From assembly GCA_013398055.1 (NCBI GenBank), contig VZRS01014884.1:1124747-1188746 (forward strand): a stretch of DNA of 64,000 bases, written 5' to 3'. This stretch comes from Ifrita kowaldi (lineage: Eukaryota; Chordata; Aves; Passeriformes; Cinclosomatidae). Below are positions 46,110 through 59,000 of the stretch, piece by piece. Positions within the stretch are counted from its first letter, which is position 1; the number at the start of each line of letters is the position of its first letter. The notes below the pieces were generated by a model. That model did not search any database. It was not told the origin of the DNA and saw only the letters and a program-made list of their open reading frames with translations. Made by a program: the position numbers and the translations under genes.

Positions 46110-47320
46110 GTTTGCAATATCTGCTTAATTGTGTCTGCATCTTCCCTTCACCCACTCAGTCTGTTTCATGTCAAAAGATAAAGGAGGGAAAAATAACAAG
46201 GTTAGTTTGGCAGAACTAGTGCTTTCCAACCTCCTCTTTCCTGGCCTGCCCCTCCCTGTCAATTCCCATTGGGCATGATGCTCCTCTGCTCTGTCCGACT
46301 GCAAGCTGAGACGGTTGTTTCCAGGTGTTTTCTCAATGCAGGAGACCCAAAACCTTGCATTGCCCTGGGCAGAGGGGTCTCTGCCAGCACTGTGGGAGCC
46401 CACAGACACACTCGCACCCAGGCACTGCAGGTGCCCTTGGGATGGCTCAGTAAGGACATGCTCCTCACCCCTTGGCTGGGCTTCCCCAGAGGAATAATTT
46501 CTGAGAAGGGAGTGGGCAAAGGCCAAGCAGGACCAGCACAGCACTGTCCAAGGTGAAGACGCTGCCCAGGCAAGGTCCCAGCCAGAGCTGTTTCTGAGGT
46601 GCTCTGACAATGGTCCTCTGTTACCATTTCTTGCGTACTGAAAACCTTTTAAGTCAGACACCATGTTTATCATGTTTGAATCCACAAGGCTGAACTGGTT
46701 TACTTGTGTAATACAAGTGCCTGAGACAATGAACTCAAGTGCTACAGAGAAGCACATGGATAGGGTATCAGTATTTTCACCTTTGCCAATCAAACTTATA
46801 CATCTCACTAAAAGAAATCAGAGTGGGTCTGGCAAAAGCCATATTCCCTAACTCTGTGTTGAATTCACATTAAGGATGACCTTTAATCCTCCTCTTATCC
46901 TTCTCTTGATATAATTTTTTTTCCAGTTTTCTGGAACTTTCCTTCTGATCCAGGTACTTGTGAAAACTGATGCAAATGACCCAGAAAGACCCTCAAAGGT
47001 TTCTTACTACTGCTTGGTCTAGATTAGCTGTCAACACCTGACTGTAAAGAACCTAGTGTTGCACTGCATCCTTCTCTACTGGGACACAAAGCATCTTCTT
47101 ATCATGTGATCTAATTATGTTGCTTAATTTTAATCTCTTTAGGGAGCTAGTTTTGGAAAAGTCTGTCATTTCTGCCTTTCATGAATTATTCTGCCATTTA
47201 TCTTGTAACAGATTTTTAAGATTCCTTTGCTTCTTAATCATACTTTAAGACGTCTCTGTGTCATTAGCTTTGCTGATCTTTGTACTGCTGTCATTGTACT
47301 TTTTCTGTCAAGTTTTTATG
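46110..47320. other. Intergenic, possible promoter side of the minus-strand gene
   Basis: Holds a 227-codon minus-strand ORF (46,125-46,808) without recognisable domain, in GC-rich sequence that is open in other frames too. From 46.85 to 47.3 kb the sequence is AT-rich with nothing recognised. Confidence 0.5.
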
Positions 47321-47329
47321 GTCACAGAC

Positions 47330-47915
47330 TTTTAGAACAAGCAGGGCTGGAAGGTGCATCTGGAGGTCACCAGGGTCCAAGACTCTCCTCAAAACAGGTC
47401 AACTAAATCAGAGTCCTTGGGTTTTTGCCTAGGCAAATTTTAAATATTTCCAAGAGCTAGGATTCTACAACCTTTCCAACTCCCATATTTAACCACCCTT
47501 ATGCTGAAAATATTTTTGCTACTATTTAATTGGAATTTCCCATACTCCAGTACTTGTCTGTTGCCCCTTATCCCACCGCGGGACAGCTCTGAGAAGTCTG
47601 TCTCATCCTTACCCTCTCATTTGGCAGCTTCAGGCAGCAATGAGAGGTTTTTTCTCCTCCAAGTATGAACAGACCCATTGAGTATTTTCTCCTCCAAGCT
47701 GAACAGACTCATTTCTCTCAACCTCCTGTTGTGCACATAAGCTCCAGCCTTTACGTGTCTTGGTGACCTTTTTCTCCAGTACATTGTCTCTCGTACTGGG
47801 GAGGCCCAAACAGGATACAGCATTCCAGGTGTGCCTCACTAGTGCCAAGCAGAGGGCAATAATCATGTTTCTCCATCTCGTGTTTGGAAGTCAAGTCTAA
47901 CCCGGCTGTTTTGGC
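47330..47915 (-). mobile_element. CR1 LINE 3' region, minus strand, diverged
   Basis: Read on the + strand the segment has the reverse-complement CR1 layout in the right order: gggctggaaggtgcatctgg, a caacctttccaactccc region, tgttgccccttatcccac, ctccaagctgaacagac, tctctcaacctcctgttg and ggatacagcattccaggtg-type motifs. It differs from the 43.7-kb copy, so it belongs to an older or different CR1 subfamily. Confidence 0.8.
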
Positions 47916-47919
47916 CACA

Positions 47920-48850
47920 TCTTCCTCCAACTCAGGGCCGCCTGCGTCCCTCTGGAATGCTCTGTAATTGCCATTTGCCTGGGATTGCAGTGCATGGATC
48001 TTGGCAAGCTCAGAGACTGCTCTGGGGCAAGCTGGTGCCACTTTCACAATGTCTGCATGGCAAGGGCTGTCCTGGCCTTGTGTCTGTGCACGGTGCTTCA
48101 CCCACGTGTGTCCCTGCGCACCACCATCGCTTAACACCGACTGCTGTCCTTGAACTCTTTCATGAATGTTTCAGAGGATGTTTTATCATGTGTTAGTGAG
48201 GCTTTTAACATATTTTCTCTTGCAACCTTGAAAATGTGGAATTGGAACTAATAAAAGTAAAACTGAGCTGAGCATTTCTCAAACCCAGTGGAAGAGCACA
48301 AGCCGTGAACCCATGGGCTTAGCTCCCTGCCTGGCCCCATGCAGCAGCAGTGCCCAAGGGCAGGATCTCACCCTTCAGGTACAGGTTGTCTGTGTTGCCT
48401 TGTCACTCTTCCTATCCTGACTTTCTCCAAAACAAAAGAGAAAAATCACCTCCTACAAGAAGTGTGGAGAACTACTCTTCCAGTGGTGAAAAGATGTTCT
48501 GAATGGATTATCCAATTCTGTCTGTGTCACTCCCCACAAAAAACATGTATCTGACCTTATGGGAATCATAGATCAGGAGGGTAAAGCCTTCAGGACAAAC
48601 AGTTTCTGTCTCTGTGCTTGTACTGTACCTGCCAGACTGAGGTTGCACACCCATCAGGATAGTCCCACCAAATAATCTGAATTACAGCAGCTTTTAGAGT
48701 ACCCTCTCTTGGCACTTGGCACATCAAAGCTGCACAATTCCCGGATCAGCAGTTTCCGCACAGTTTAAAGGAACGCAGTACTTGAGTGTTCACGTTGAAC
48801 TTTTCAAAGACACTGAAGAGGATCAAATGAATTATTTTATTGAATTCTAA
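47920..48850. other. Intergenic, no gene recognised
   Basis: Mixed sequence with short overlapping ORFs only. Confidence 0.65.
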
Positions 48851-48861
48851 ATATGGAGTGT

Positions 48862-48893
48862 GGGTTTGTGGTTTTTTTGGTTGGTTTTTTTTT

Positions 48894-48936
<43 letters not shown>
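48862..48936. repeat. Long poly(T) tract
   Basis: A run of over 40 T (with a few G interruptions at its left edge). On the minus strand it is a poly(A) run, which could be the tail of a retroposed sequence, but I find no gene-derived body or obvious target-site duplication beside it. Confidence 0.9.
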
Positions 48937-48939
48937 TTT

Positions 48940-51900
48940 GCATGCTTCTTTTCATCAGAAGAAACATTTGAAACAAAAAGCCCATGGCAAATTAGAGGGA
49001 TGGAATGCCACATTTTGAAAGTGCCAAAATTAAATATTCCTGCTTTGGAAGTTTGCCTCACCCTCTCCATCATGAGCCATTCTGAGATTTTGACATGAAA
49101 CCATTACATTTTTCACTTGACCTGACGCATATTTTCATTACAAAGTCCAATATTTTTGCAAAATGCAAATAGAATATTTTGCTAATATGGCCAGATAGGG
49201 TTGCCACACAAAGAAGAGTGCTCTTGCTTTTGTGAGATGATAGTTCATGGGGACTGGTATTAAACGGAAGAATCAGTTACACCAAAATAGCAGGCTTAAA
49301 AATCTCATAGATGATGGTAAGCTGCCCATTGCAATGTCACAGGAGATTGTCACTAAGTATTCATAAACACATCTGCAGCACTGCAACACATCTTCTCCAA
49401 AGCCATATCTGTCCCTGACATCAGAGTTTGCCATAAAAAGCAAGAGAATTCAAAGCAACATTTACTGGCTATTTCCTCTGTGAAGTGTCACTTTCTCTAT
49501 AGCTCTTCTGTTCTCATAATAATATGCTGAAATCTAGTCAGAATATTTGAATCTTAGAGAAACAAAACACAGCTGAAGTAGCTGGAAGGCGAAGGGCTTG
49601 GGAGGCAATTTCCTCTGATTCATCAGGAGACAAAGGCAGAGCGATGGCTGTGCTTGTGTTATTAACAGTGAAATTGCCTCCCTGGCGCCGTTACCCCGAT
49701 ATTTCTTTAGCTCTTGCTGCCATGCCCCATCTCACAGCCCCCCACTCCTGTGCTCTCAGACACAGCCAGGCTGGATATGTCCAGGGGAGGCCACAACAGC
49801 ACCTCCTGCCATCCCTGTCGTGTGGCACTACCCTGAGCAAAGTGAGGCTGGCAAACCAAGATGCCCAGCCCCACATGGGTATTCCTGTCACAGCTGCCAG
49901 CCTCCCCATCAAAGCCTTGTTTTCCTTACTCTGAGCTCTCCCATCATCCCCCATCGAGAATGAAGCTGACTTCACCCTCTCTATGACCACATCCCTTGGG
50001 TTGGGGTCCCCCACTGAGTGGAAGGATGGCCGGGAAAACATTGTCAAGCTCTTTCACCGATATCAGCTGGTGGGACCCAGTATCCCAGGCAGCTCTGCTG
50101 GGTGCTGCAAAAGAGACGACACCTTCCCTGTAGTATCACCTCAGGAGAAATGGTTTTATTTGCACATCTGTAACTCCCCAGGCAGAGGCAGAAGACAGAG
50201 AGTGCAATGCCATCAAATGAGAATTAAACTCTGTGTCATACTGCAAAACGTCAACTAAATGAATTCCAGTTGTAAGATCCCTGCACATATCCCAAAAGGT
50301 AGAGGAGTGCTATGTACATGAGACTAGACAGACTTCCACATGCAGACATTGCAGTGGAATTTCTGCACCACAGCAGGTCTGGAGAGAATACAATGTAAAT
50401 ATGAGTTTAGTCAGCCTGCTTTCCATTGCTATCTTCAAGGTATTTGTGCTTGTAGAGGGAATCTTTCCCTCTAAGCCATGTCTGCTTGATCCTATGGGGT
50501 TTGTAATCTCCTAGTTTATAGTCAGCTGCAGTGAAAGGCATCTGACGGTGCCTCGGCTTTGTTTGCATGTGACTTTCTGGCAGGACTTTCCAATGCATTG
50601 TCAGGAGCTGTCAGACCCACAGCCCAGCAGGGACTGGGGCCTCCAGTAAGGCATCACTGCAGTCTCCCCATGTTTTTGGGGCAGAGGGACTGGCTGGCAC
50701 CACAGGTGCTGTGATGCTCAGAGCTACAGCCCAACACCACCCACCAAGGGCAGGTTGGGGTGGTGGGCTCCACACTTCCTTAAATGCTAAAGAGGCAGAT
50801 ACGTTTGTGTATATATACATATAGGTATGCATGTATTTACAGACTCAAGGAGAGTAGTGTGCGTATTGTACACACAGTACAGTTATTATTGACTGGGTCA
50901 GTGGTCTTCATATATATAACATATTGCAATAGAATATATATCTCTCTAAAAAAACCCATTGAGTTTATGGACTTTAATTGCCAAACAAGCCTATTAAAAG
51001 CAAGCAGGTTGTTTAATCTATTTCTGCCAATTAAGCCGTGTCCAGAGTAGGTCTACAAATTCTGAGTTACCACCACTACTCTTGTAGAGAAAACAATTTC
51101 CTAAAATAACTCTGTTTCTGTACTTTGCACTTTGAAAGATGTTTGGAAAGCAATTGGTCGCTGTAAACCACACCACAAGACTCTTGAGTGGTCTCCTGTT
51201 GTGCAGCTCTTGTGCCTGTTGCATCCTGCCAGTCCTGTAAGCACCAGCAGAGCCAGTAATAGTCATCCGAGCAGTGTCTTTCCATTTGAAAGGCTGCATC
51301 CAAAAGCCTGGATCTCACCACAGAAGTGACATTGGCTCCAGCTGAGTGGCTGATTACCTCTCTGTAACACAGAGTGGCCATTAGTAGGCTTATAGAAATA
51401 TAGAAATATATGGCAAATATGTGATGATCCAGGCCCCAGAGAATTCACTCAGCCTCGAGGTTATAAAGATCATGCTAGTTCTGCAGGTGCAGGGATGAGA
51501 ACCAGCTGCCTCTGCTTGCAACCAGTAACACCCACAAATAACAATTTATTTACCGTTTATTCTAGTAAGACAGAAAAAATTGCATTTGTAATATGTAAGC
51601 ATAAGCAGATCAAGAGAGGTATGCAGCATCAGACTACCAGCTTCTACTGTTGGGATTTAAAACCTGACTTTGGCAGATGCCATTGCCTGAGCCATGGAGC
51701 AGACAGGACACACAGCTGAGGAGCCACAGTCCATGAATGCTCTTCAGAAAGCCTGGCTCTTCAAGAGCACAGCAATTACACTACACAGTAAAGCAAAGCA
51801 GCTCCAGCCATAAATCATGGTTCTTAGTGTGTGTACTGGGACTTGTGACATGAGACACAAGAAGTGATCTGAAGTTAGACTGTCTGACAGCACAGAAATC

Positions 51901-53540
51901 CCCGATTAACTGCTGGTGGCTCCGTCTCTTTCCTGCTCTGGAAGAGTAAAGGACTCATCTGACAGCAACACCAGGGATTTATTGAGTTTGGCTCTGGGTA
52001 ACACAGAGCTGAAGTTACTGCTGGCTGCGGTTTTGATTTCTAGCACTGCAGCAAACTGCAGGTAGAAACATTTTTCTTCATTTTGGCCTGCAGGACCCGA
52101 TCCTCTCATGCACACAAAGGCCTTTTGGCAGGACAGTCTCTCGTGCTTCATGTCCTGCAGTGCAAAAAGGGAGCCCAGGCTCCATTGCCTTTTGTCCTGC
52201 CCCCTGCAGCAGCCAAATATTTTAGTAGAGATGAGAACAACCTTTTTTAGAGGTGGTGAATAATGCATAACTAATCCATTGGCCCCTAAACATAGAGCTA
52301 AAGGTGATAGTCACAAGGCACCCAAACACAGGTGGTGTAAATTTGCAGTGATACCGAGTAACTACAACTGCTGCAGGTTTAGAGCAGAATAAATCACAGT
52401 TACACTGAGCCAGTTGTACTGAGAGAGAGAGAGCTGAGAAGCTCTCTGGTGTCTCCTCCTTACCCTGACGGAATAAACTATCCTTAGGCTATTCAACGGA
52501 GCCTCTCATTTATGCTGCACATCTAGAAATATAAATGTTATGGTAAGTCACAGGGAAAAATACATATACTCACAGAACTGTCTATTAAAACTACAAGTTC
52601 TGAAGTAGAAATTTATGATGAAGAAAAGAAAGAGATAAAGGAATGTGAATATTGTTTATGAAGAGAACATGGAAAATGAGAAAGAAGCCAAGGGACAATG
52701 CTGTCAGCACTGACCCTGCTGAGGCAAAGTCCTACCAGATGCCTTAAAAACCTCTTGCCTGTGCCCTGTCCATAGGCACCTTGGCAAGAAGCTACCTGCC
52801 AGGATGTGTTGTCCCCATGTGCCATTTCTAGGGTCTGCCAACCTGAGAGTCTGCAGCAGTATCTGCTGTCAGAGAGGAGCGGGCAGAGGGTGCACTAACT
52901 CCAGCTCTCCCAAGGATTTGCTCAACATATATTTGAGAATGTTTTTCTTAATTTCCCCTTTCAATTTTTAAGTTTTATTAAGGTATGTTTTATTATGGTC
53001 TGGCCAACTCTTCCTCCTACATCTCAGGAAATTCTGATCTCAGGGATGGCTGGGGGGCTGAGGCAGAAGGTTAACTCTGTATGTCTCCACTTCCCATCAC
53101 CCACTCTTGTGTCTCTACCCCTGCCTGCTGCAGGGAAAGCAATGGCCCTTGGGGCATCCTGCAGCTTCCTCCTCCTCCTTCCTTCCTGACTCCTATACAG
53201 GATGGGTTTTTTCCATCAGGGGTTTGGTTTTCATCTCCCATGTGAAAGGGAAAACAGGGAAGGAGAGCAGCAAAATTGGGTTCAAAGAGGATACATTGGG
53301 ATAAAAGGTAAAGCAGCATCCGATAACCACAAAAAAAGCTTCATCCCCATCAGGCTCTGCACAGGTGTCCCAGAACAGCCTTACCTCTTTGGGCAGGAAT
53401 ATCCAGGAGACTCCCTGCCACAAGGAGCAGGCAGAGGTCTGCTGGCTGGGAGGTGCCTGAGACACCCTCTTTGTCCTCAGCGTCCCTGGGTGTTGTTGGG
53501 ACTCTTCTTCTCACTGTTCTGCTGGGCTGTTGCACTCCCC
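48940..53540. other. Intergenic, weak exon-like segments only
   Basis: No supported gene. A 120-codon minus ORF at 51,906-52,268 and splice-like sites around 52,450-52,510 (-) are treated as findings. A minus ORF of 118 codons at 49,691-50,047 lies in GC-rich sequence. No transposon was recognised. Confidence 0.6.
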
Positions 53541-53550
53541 CCACATTCTG

Positions 53551-53594
53551 TTGGGGATCCATTGGGGTTCTGTTTGGGTTCTATGGGGATTCTG
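53551..53594. repeat. 11-bp tandem repeat, four units
   Basis: Four head-to-tail 11-bp units (TTGGGGATCCA, TTGGGGTTCTG, TTTGGGTTCTA, TGGGGATTCTG), G-rich on the + strand. Confidence 0.75.
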
Positions 53595-54960
53595 TTGCCA
53601 TAGTTTCCACATTGCCACACCATGTGTTCTCAGTCAGGGGCGGTGGGGGCTCCTGCCAGCTTGCAGCCCTTCCTGGACATTTTAGTGGGGCTGTGGGAGA
53701 TTGGCCAGGGCTGGGGGATGGAGGGGACGGGGACTTGCTGTGGTGGAGGATGTGTGAGATCACATCCAGAGATGTCAGGCCTGCCTGGTATGCTGGAAGT
53801 GGGATACCAGCCTGCAAGCTTGTCCCGAGGAAGGATCATACTGCTGGCATCTGTGGCATCCTGCCCTGGCAAGCCCTGAGGGGAGGCAGGTGAATTGTCC
53901 TTCTGTGCTTCTCCAGAGGGACAGCCTGGGCATCTCATCTTCTAAGTCATGGTGAGCAAGTTCCACCCAAGTATTCCTTGCTGCTCTTTTTTGCTGTGTG
54001 CTGCATCTCGAGCTTTCTCTGGCATGAGCTGCCCCCATGGGCCACAACACAGCAACATCCTCCCTGCATCCATCTGCCGGTGCTGGAGCGCAGGGTTAGC
54101 AACCCCTGCTGTCCTCAAAAAGGGCTCTCCAGCTTGTTGGGTTTAGGTCTTTTGTGTATGTGACTTTTTTTACTACCATCCAAAGGTGAAATAAGGTTGC
54201 TGCCTATTCTGGCAGCTGAGTGTCTGAGCTGAAAGGGCTTGGGGAAGTTGCAAAGGCTAATGACTTGGGCGAAAGCTGCTTCTATATTTCACTCAGAGAT
54301 TTCTTGAAAGGAGAGTCAGGTTTAAAGGGAATGCTTGCCTGAGTCCAGCTGTGCGATGTACTGGTGCTGTCAGGAAGTTGTGGCTCCACCTCTGCTGCCT
54401 CCAGCTGTGATTTACCCTCTGCAGTCAGTTCCTTTAAGTCCCTCCATCAGACTCTGTGGGGTATTTTCCACTCTGGTGACAGTGTTCATTGTGGACCCGG
54501 GGGTTGGTCTTACAAGACTCTGAGAGAGGAATTTGCCTTGCGCTCGGCAGTGTTTTGGTGTTTTAAAAAATATTTTAAGGGAACAAATGAGAACGGGTGA
54601 AACAAAAAAACACATGACTGGGTCAGTGGTCATGCAGCTGGGCTGCCTGCAGAGCCCTCTGCTTTATGTGTCCTTCAGCTTGATGCCACAGCCTGATTTT
54701 CCTCATCATGGGATAAGCCATAAAAATTGAACCAGAATGCCAGTGTATTTGATATGTGGTGCTAGAGGTAACAATTTATCTGGTGGCTCTGGAGGAGTTT
54801 TCCTCCTCCTGGATCCTGCTGCAAAGGGTGGAGAGAAAACACCAGATGATGGTCAAAGATGATGTCTGAGGCCAGGGGCAGTGCTCGCCTCCTACTCAGG
54901 CAGTCGTGATATCAACTTTCATCTTGTGCCCTAATGTTTCCCTAGGAGCATGGAAGTTCC

Positions 54961-54979
54961 TTATGCAATGGTGACGTCA
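54961..54979. promoter_or_regulatory. C/EBP-like site followed by a perfect CRE palindrome
   Basis: TTATGCAAT (C/EBP-type) at 54,961-54,969 is followed after two bases by TGACGTCA at 54,972-54,979, the consensus CREB/ATF element. A perfect CRE in CpG-poor intergenic DNA is uncommon, so it may lie in an enhancer or an unseen promoter. Function is inferred only. Confidence 0.35.
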
Positions 54980-54999
54980 TACATGGGCTGGGGCACAGA

Positions 55000-55735
55000 T
55001 TCCCATCGCAAAACAAGGGGTGGTTTTGTGGAGACTGGGGACATTCTCTAATACACAGTTATTTAAATAAAAATCATTTATTGTACAGAACATACCTCTA
55101 ATATACTATAGATTTTATAACTCCCTTTATTTTCTCACCAAGAAAAAGTCAATTCCGGCATGGCAGGGAAGCCAGAGGAAAGAATACTTTAGTCTGCTCA
55201 GCAAACAGGGACCTATTTTTAATCCAAACGCCCTCTGTTAGCTCTTACCTATTTAATGTGAAAACAGGATTTACTACACATACAACTTAATCCCCTTTTT
55301 ATATTTACATAGGGATCCTGCAGCATGTGTATGAACAGTTTTTGAGATAAGAGAGGGAAGGCCTCGGGAGTCAAAGTCATTGTTTTTGCATGAAGTATTT
55401 AATGCTAAACATAAATACTGAGAGGACTGAATTCCCGTGCACTTGCAGACTTCACTCTTGTGCTCCTGAGGATTTTCACTTTATATCCAATTATTAAGAG
55501 CCTGGTTGTAAGTGAATGTAAAAAAAAAAAATTACACAAAGCCTTTATAGAGGGCTTCATTTTCCAGTTAAAAGGAGAGAGGTTATAGGCAAAACAGAAG
55601 GAAAGGTGGTGTACTTCTCATGTCCCTCAAAAGAATGTGGCTAAAGAGGGAATATGCCAGGCAGTAGAAATCAAGCCCTAGGGAAGGGACTTCTACAGTG
55701 GTGACCTCGAAGGGGATTGGAGTTCCTGTGGAGCA
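55000..55735. other. AT-rich intergenic block with minus-strand poly(A)-like signals
   Basis: Several TTTATT motifs on the + strand (AATAAA on the minus strand) occur at about 55,068-55,130, including AATAAATG. They could end a minus-strand transcript coming from 55.7-56.3 kb, but no full gene can be assembled. Confidence 0.3.
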
Positions 55736-56056
55736 CATTCATCAACTCCACTTATAATTCGCATGATTTACATTCTCACAATCATGATTAGGTGGTGAAA
55801 AAAAATGATCTACATGCAGGTTGACTTCAGAAAGTGACATTCTTTGTCCAAATCCAATCAAGCCCCGCAGCATGCAGTCCTTTGGATTTAGCATTAATTT
55901 TAATACATGTATCCCTGAAAGTAACCCTCCTGGCTTTGGAAACCTCAGAGATGAAGAGACACTCAGGTAAGTACTGGGTATAAAATTATGTCTGAGAGCT
56001 GTCATTGCTTTCTCCAAAGGCAGTTTTTCTGGAGTGAAGAATAGGATGCACTGGCA

Positions 56057-59000
56057 TTAAATAAATTTTTAAAATGTAGTCAGAGACAACTTGGTGGGGA
56101 AATTTACTTCTCCAGACATAAAACGGGGTCCAGAGAGCTCCACCAGAATGGCTTGTGGAGTTGCTGTGATCTCAACAATGCAATGCAGTGAGCAGCAGAC
56201 TTTTGCCTTACTGTAGGCAGTGTAATCAGATTTTTGCTCTTTTGCTTCTAAAGGCTGTTATAAGACTGGCAAAATGTCTCTACCTTTGGATGCAAAATCC
56301 CTCATGCACTTGATGTCATCATGACTTCAATAGGCCAAGGTTTTACACTGAAGGCTCCTTGTTGCTGCCTCTCAAAGCTTTCCAAGATAGTCAAATAACA
56401 ATCTGATTTTTGCCCGCTGACGTGCTTGGGCTCTTGTTTTCAAGTCAAAGAACAGAAACCAGCAAACTGCATGGGCAAAAAAAAAAAAAAAGAAGGGTAA
56501 AATAGGAGGGTAAATCCCTAGGCAGCATCTCTCCATCACGCCTTTCTACATTATCTTGCTGTATCAAACTTCAAGAGCAAATCTTGCCTCTTGAGCAGGA
56601 ACAGTCCGTGGCCAGTCATCCAGGCAAACGGCTCATGGGTACAGGGGAGGAGGAAATCAGAAGAAATCCATTGCTTAACTACTGGAGGCTGAGAAAACGA
56701 GCTCGCACCCAAAACTTGTGTGGGTTCAATGAGACAGACAAATGAGCAAGAACAATTTTATTAGCATGCTACACACCTAATAATGTTTCTGAAACCATTA
56801 GCCAGCCACACTGCACCAGTGACAGCTTTCCTATGCTCTTGAGTGGTTCTCTCACCCTACAATTTTTCTCCTACGAACAGAAAGCTGTAGTGCTGATTGC
56901 AAAGGACACATACCTAATTATAGGGCTTGTTATTAGCAGAGCCTGGGAAATCAAAAGTCTGCAGTTCATATGATGTAGAGAATGATGAAGCATCTCAAAT
57001 CACTAATGTGATTCAAAGCAGGGTCTCAGGATTCGCACATTTATTTTCCCTGTTAGATCTGTGGTAAAGTCTATTTGCAGCAAGTTTTGGAAGGCTCTCC
57101 ACTTCTTTTTCCCAACTTCTGCCAAAAGTAAATTTTGAATGTTTTCCTGACATCTTTATCCCATCAGTCTCTCAGTCAGTCTCACAATGTCCTTCATGCA
57201 AACCTATCAGGGCACTCTATAATCCAGTGTTTAATAAATGTCTTGAAGTAAAACAGTGTTTGACAACACCTCAAAGACTTGAAATCCTGCTGCATGCCAG
57301 CACAACCCAGCGAGCTACTGGGACTTGCTGTCTCTTTGCTACCCTTGGAGCACGTTCTTGGCTGACAACAGCACTGCAGGCTTGTTGTCCTCAGGTGTGG
57401 CTAGTGGGGAACGACCTTGGGGAAGGATGGGAGCAGGGCTGTTTCCAGTTGGCACACACCTCTGTCCCTGCTAAGAGTCTGCTTTATAGTCACATTCAGA
57501 CCAGATGTATTATTTAGATTAAAATGGAGAGAGAGACAGAGAGAAAAGAAAGCATTCAACAGTAAAGATGTGGAGTGAGGGAAAACAGGCACTTCTTAGT
57601 GTGTTGCTGAAGGCTTTGTATAGATAACAAGCCATTAAACTTTATGACCAAGTTCTTGGAGTAGTACTGGTTTGGTTGTTTCTATGCTGCAGTTGCCTGT
57701 ACAAGTTGTGGACTGCTTCTGACCCCTCTTCCCTCCCGCATTTTCCTCCCTTCCCCCTGCCCACTTCTGTGAGATATTTGATCCTTTGAATAAATCATAC
57801 CTCTTCATTTTTCATGGGCTGGTTGTCGCTTCCAGTGTCTGTCTCTTAAGGACAGTCCATTGGGTGGAGCTGATCTCATTTGGTGATGGTGTAAAGCACA
57901 TCTGAGCTTTTATCTTCGCATGTTGCTAGAAATTTCCTGTGCTGGTGCTCACTAAGTTAGTGAGTGTTGTGTCTTTGTGGCTTGAAGTACTCTACTCCAA
58001 AATCCCTGTTTTGTTACATGTGGTATACATGGAGAGAAAACTTGGTATTTCTTCATGATTTTAATCTGGGGAAAAAATATAGAAGAAACAGTCATTTCTA
58101 ATTCCAGGGTTCTCAATTTTCACAAGAAAAAAAATAGATCCTCCAGCCCTTCTTCCTTCTCACACCCTCTTTTGGGACTAATATATCTTAGAGTAGTTCT
58201 AAATTTTGAATGAACCCCAGAGGAGACACAGCTTGTAATCAACAGCCAGACATAAAGTCATTAGGTACAAAAGTGAAAAAAAATGAAGAACACGAAGAAG
58301 AAAGAATAACAGTACATTTTTGAAATTGGATGGAAGAAACTAGATAGTGATGTGCAAATGCATGAGGGAATACCAGAGTAACTTAATTTAGAAGGATGTG
58401 GTAGTTGAACCCACCTAAACATTCCAAATCTTTGTCCTTGCAAGGTTTGGGGGAAACCCAGGGCAGGCTCTCAGAAGAGGAATAATGTGATCTTGATGTT
58501 GCTAATAAGCTGATGACTGTGGAATTCTGAAGCAGCTGCAAAGGATATAAAGAGTTTACCAGAAAAATTGAAAATGGGAAGAAAGCTTTTGAGTAGAGAG
58601 AGAGAGCAATAAAATTATGTTTCAAGGATTCTGGTTCTCTTTGATATAATATGTGAAAAGCTGGAAATATCCAGTCATGGGCTGTAAACAGCTTTGACAA
58701 TCTGATTGATGTGTGCATTAACTGAATTCCTGACATAAAATATATGATCCTTCAAGTGCTTATTTTCCCCCATGAAAATGATTACCACAAGCACTTTGAG
58801 CAGTGACATGTATGTGAACTTGTACCTGTGATTTCTCAGACACAGTACAAAAGATGTCAGTGTAATGAAGAGCCACTATCTCTATCATTTATTTTAAATG
58901 TATTTGCAAATGACGAGGCATTTAAAACAACTATCTTTTTAATAAAATTTGTGTTCTGACTGGATTTTAGTTCTTTTGTTACCCACATCTGCTTTTCTTT

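Noticed and set aside
53453..53893. 146-codon plus-strand ORF and overlapping frames
   Set aside because: GC-rich sequence open in several frames at once, with the 11-bp repeat inside; no domain or splice structure.
57801..57838. Short minus segment reading TGSDNQPMKNEE before a gtatga donor
   Set aside because: Looks coding but has a poor acceptor, only about 12 codons and no partner exon.
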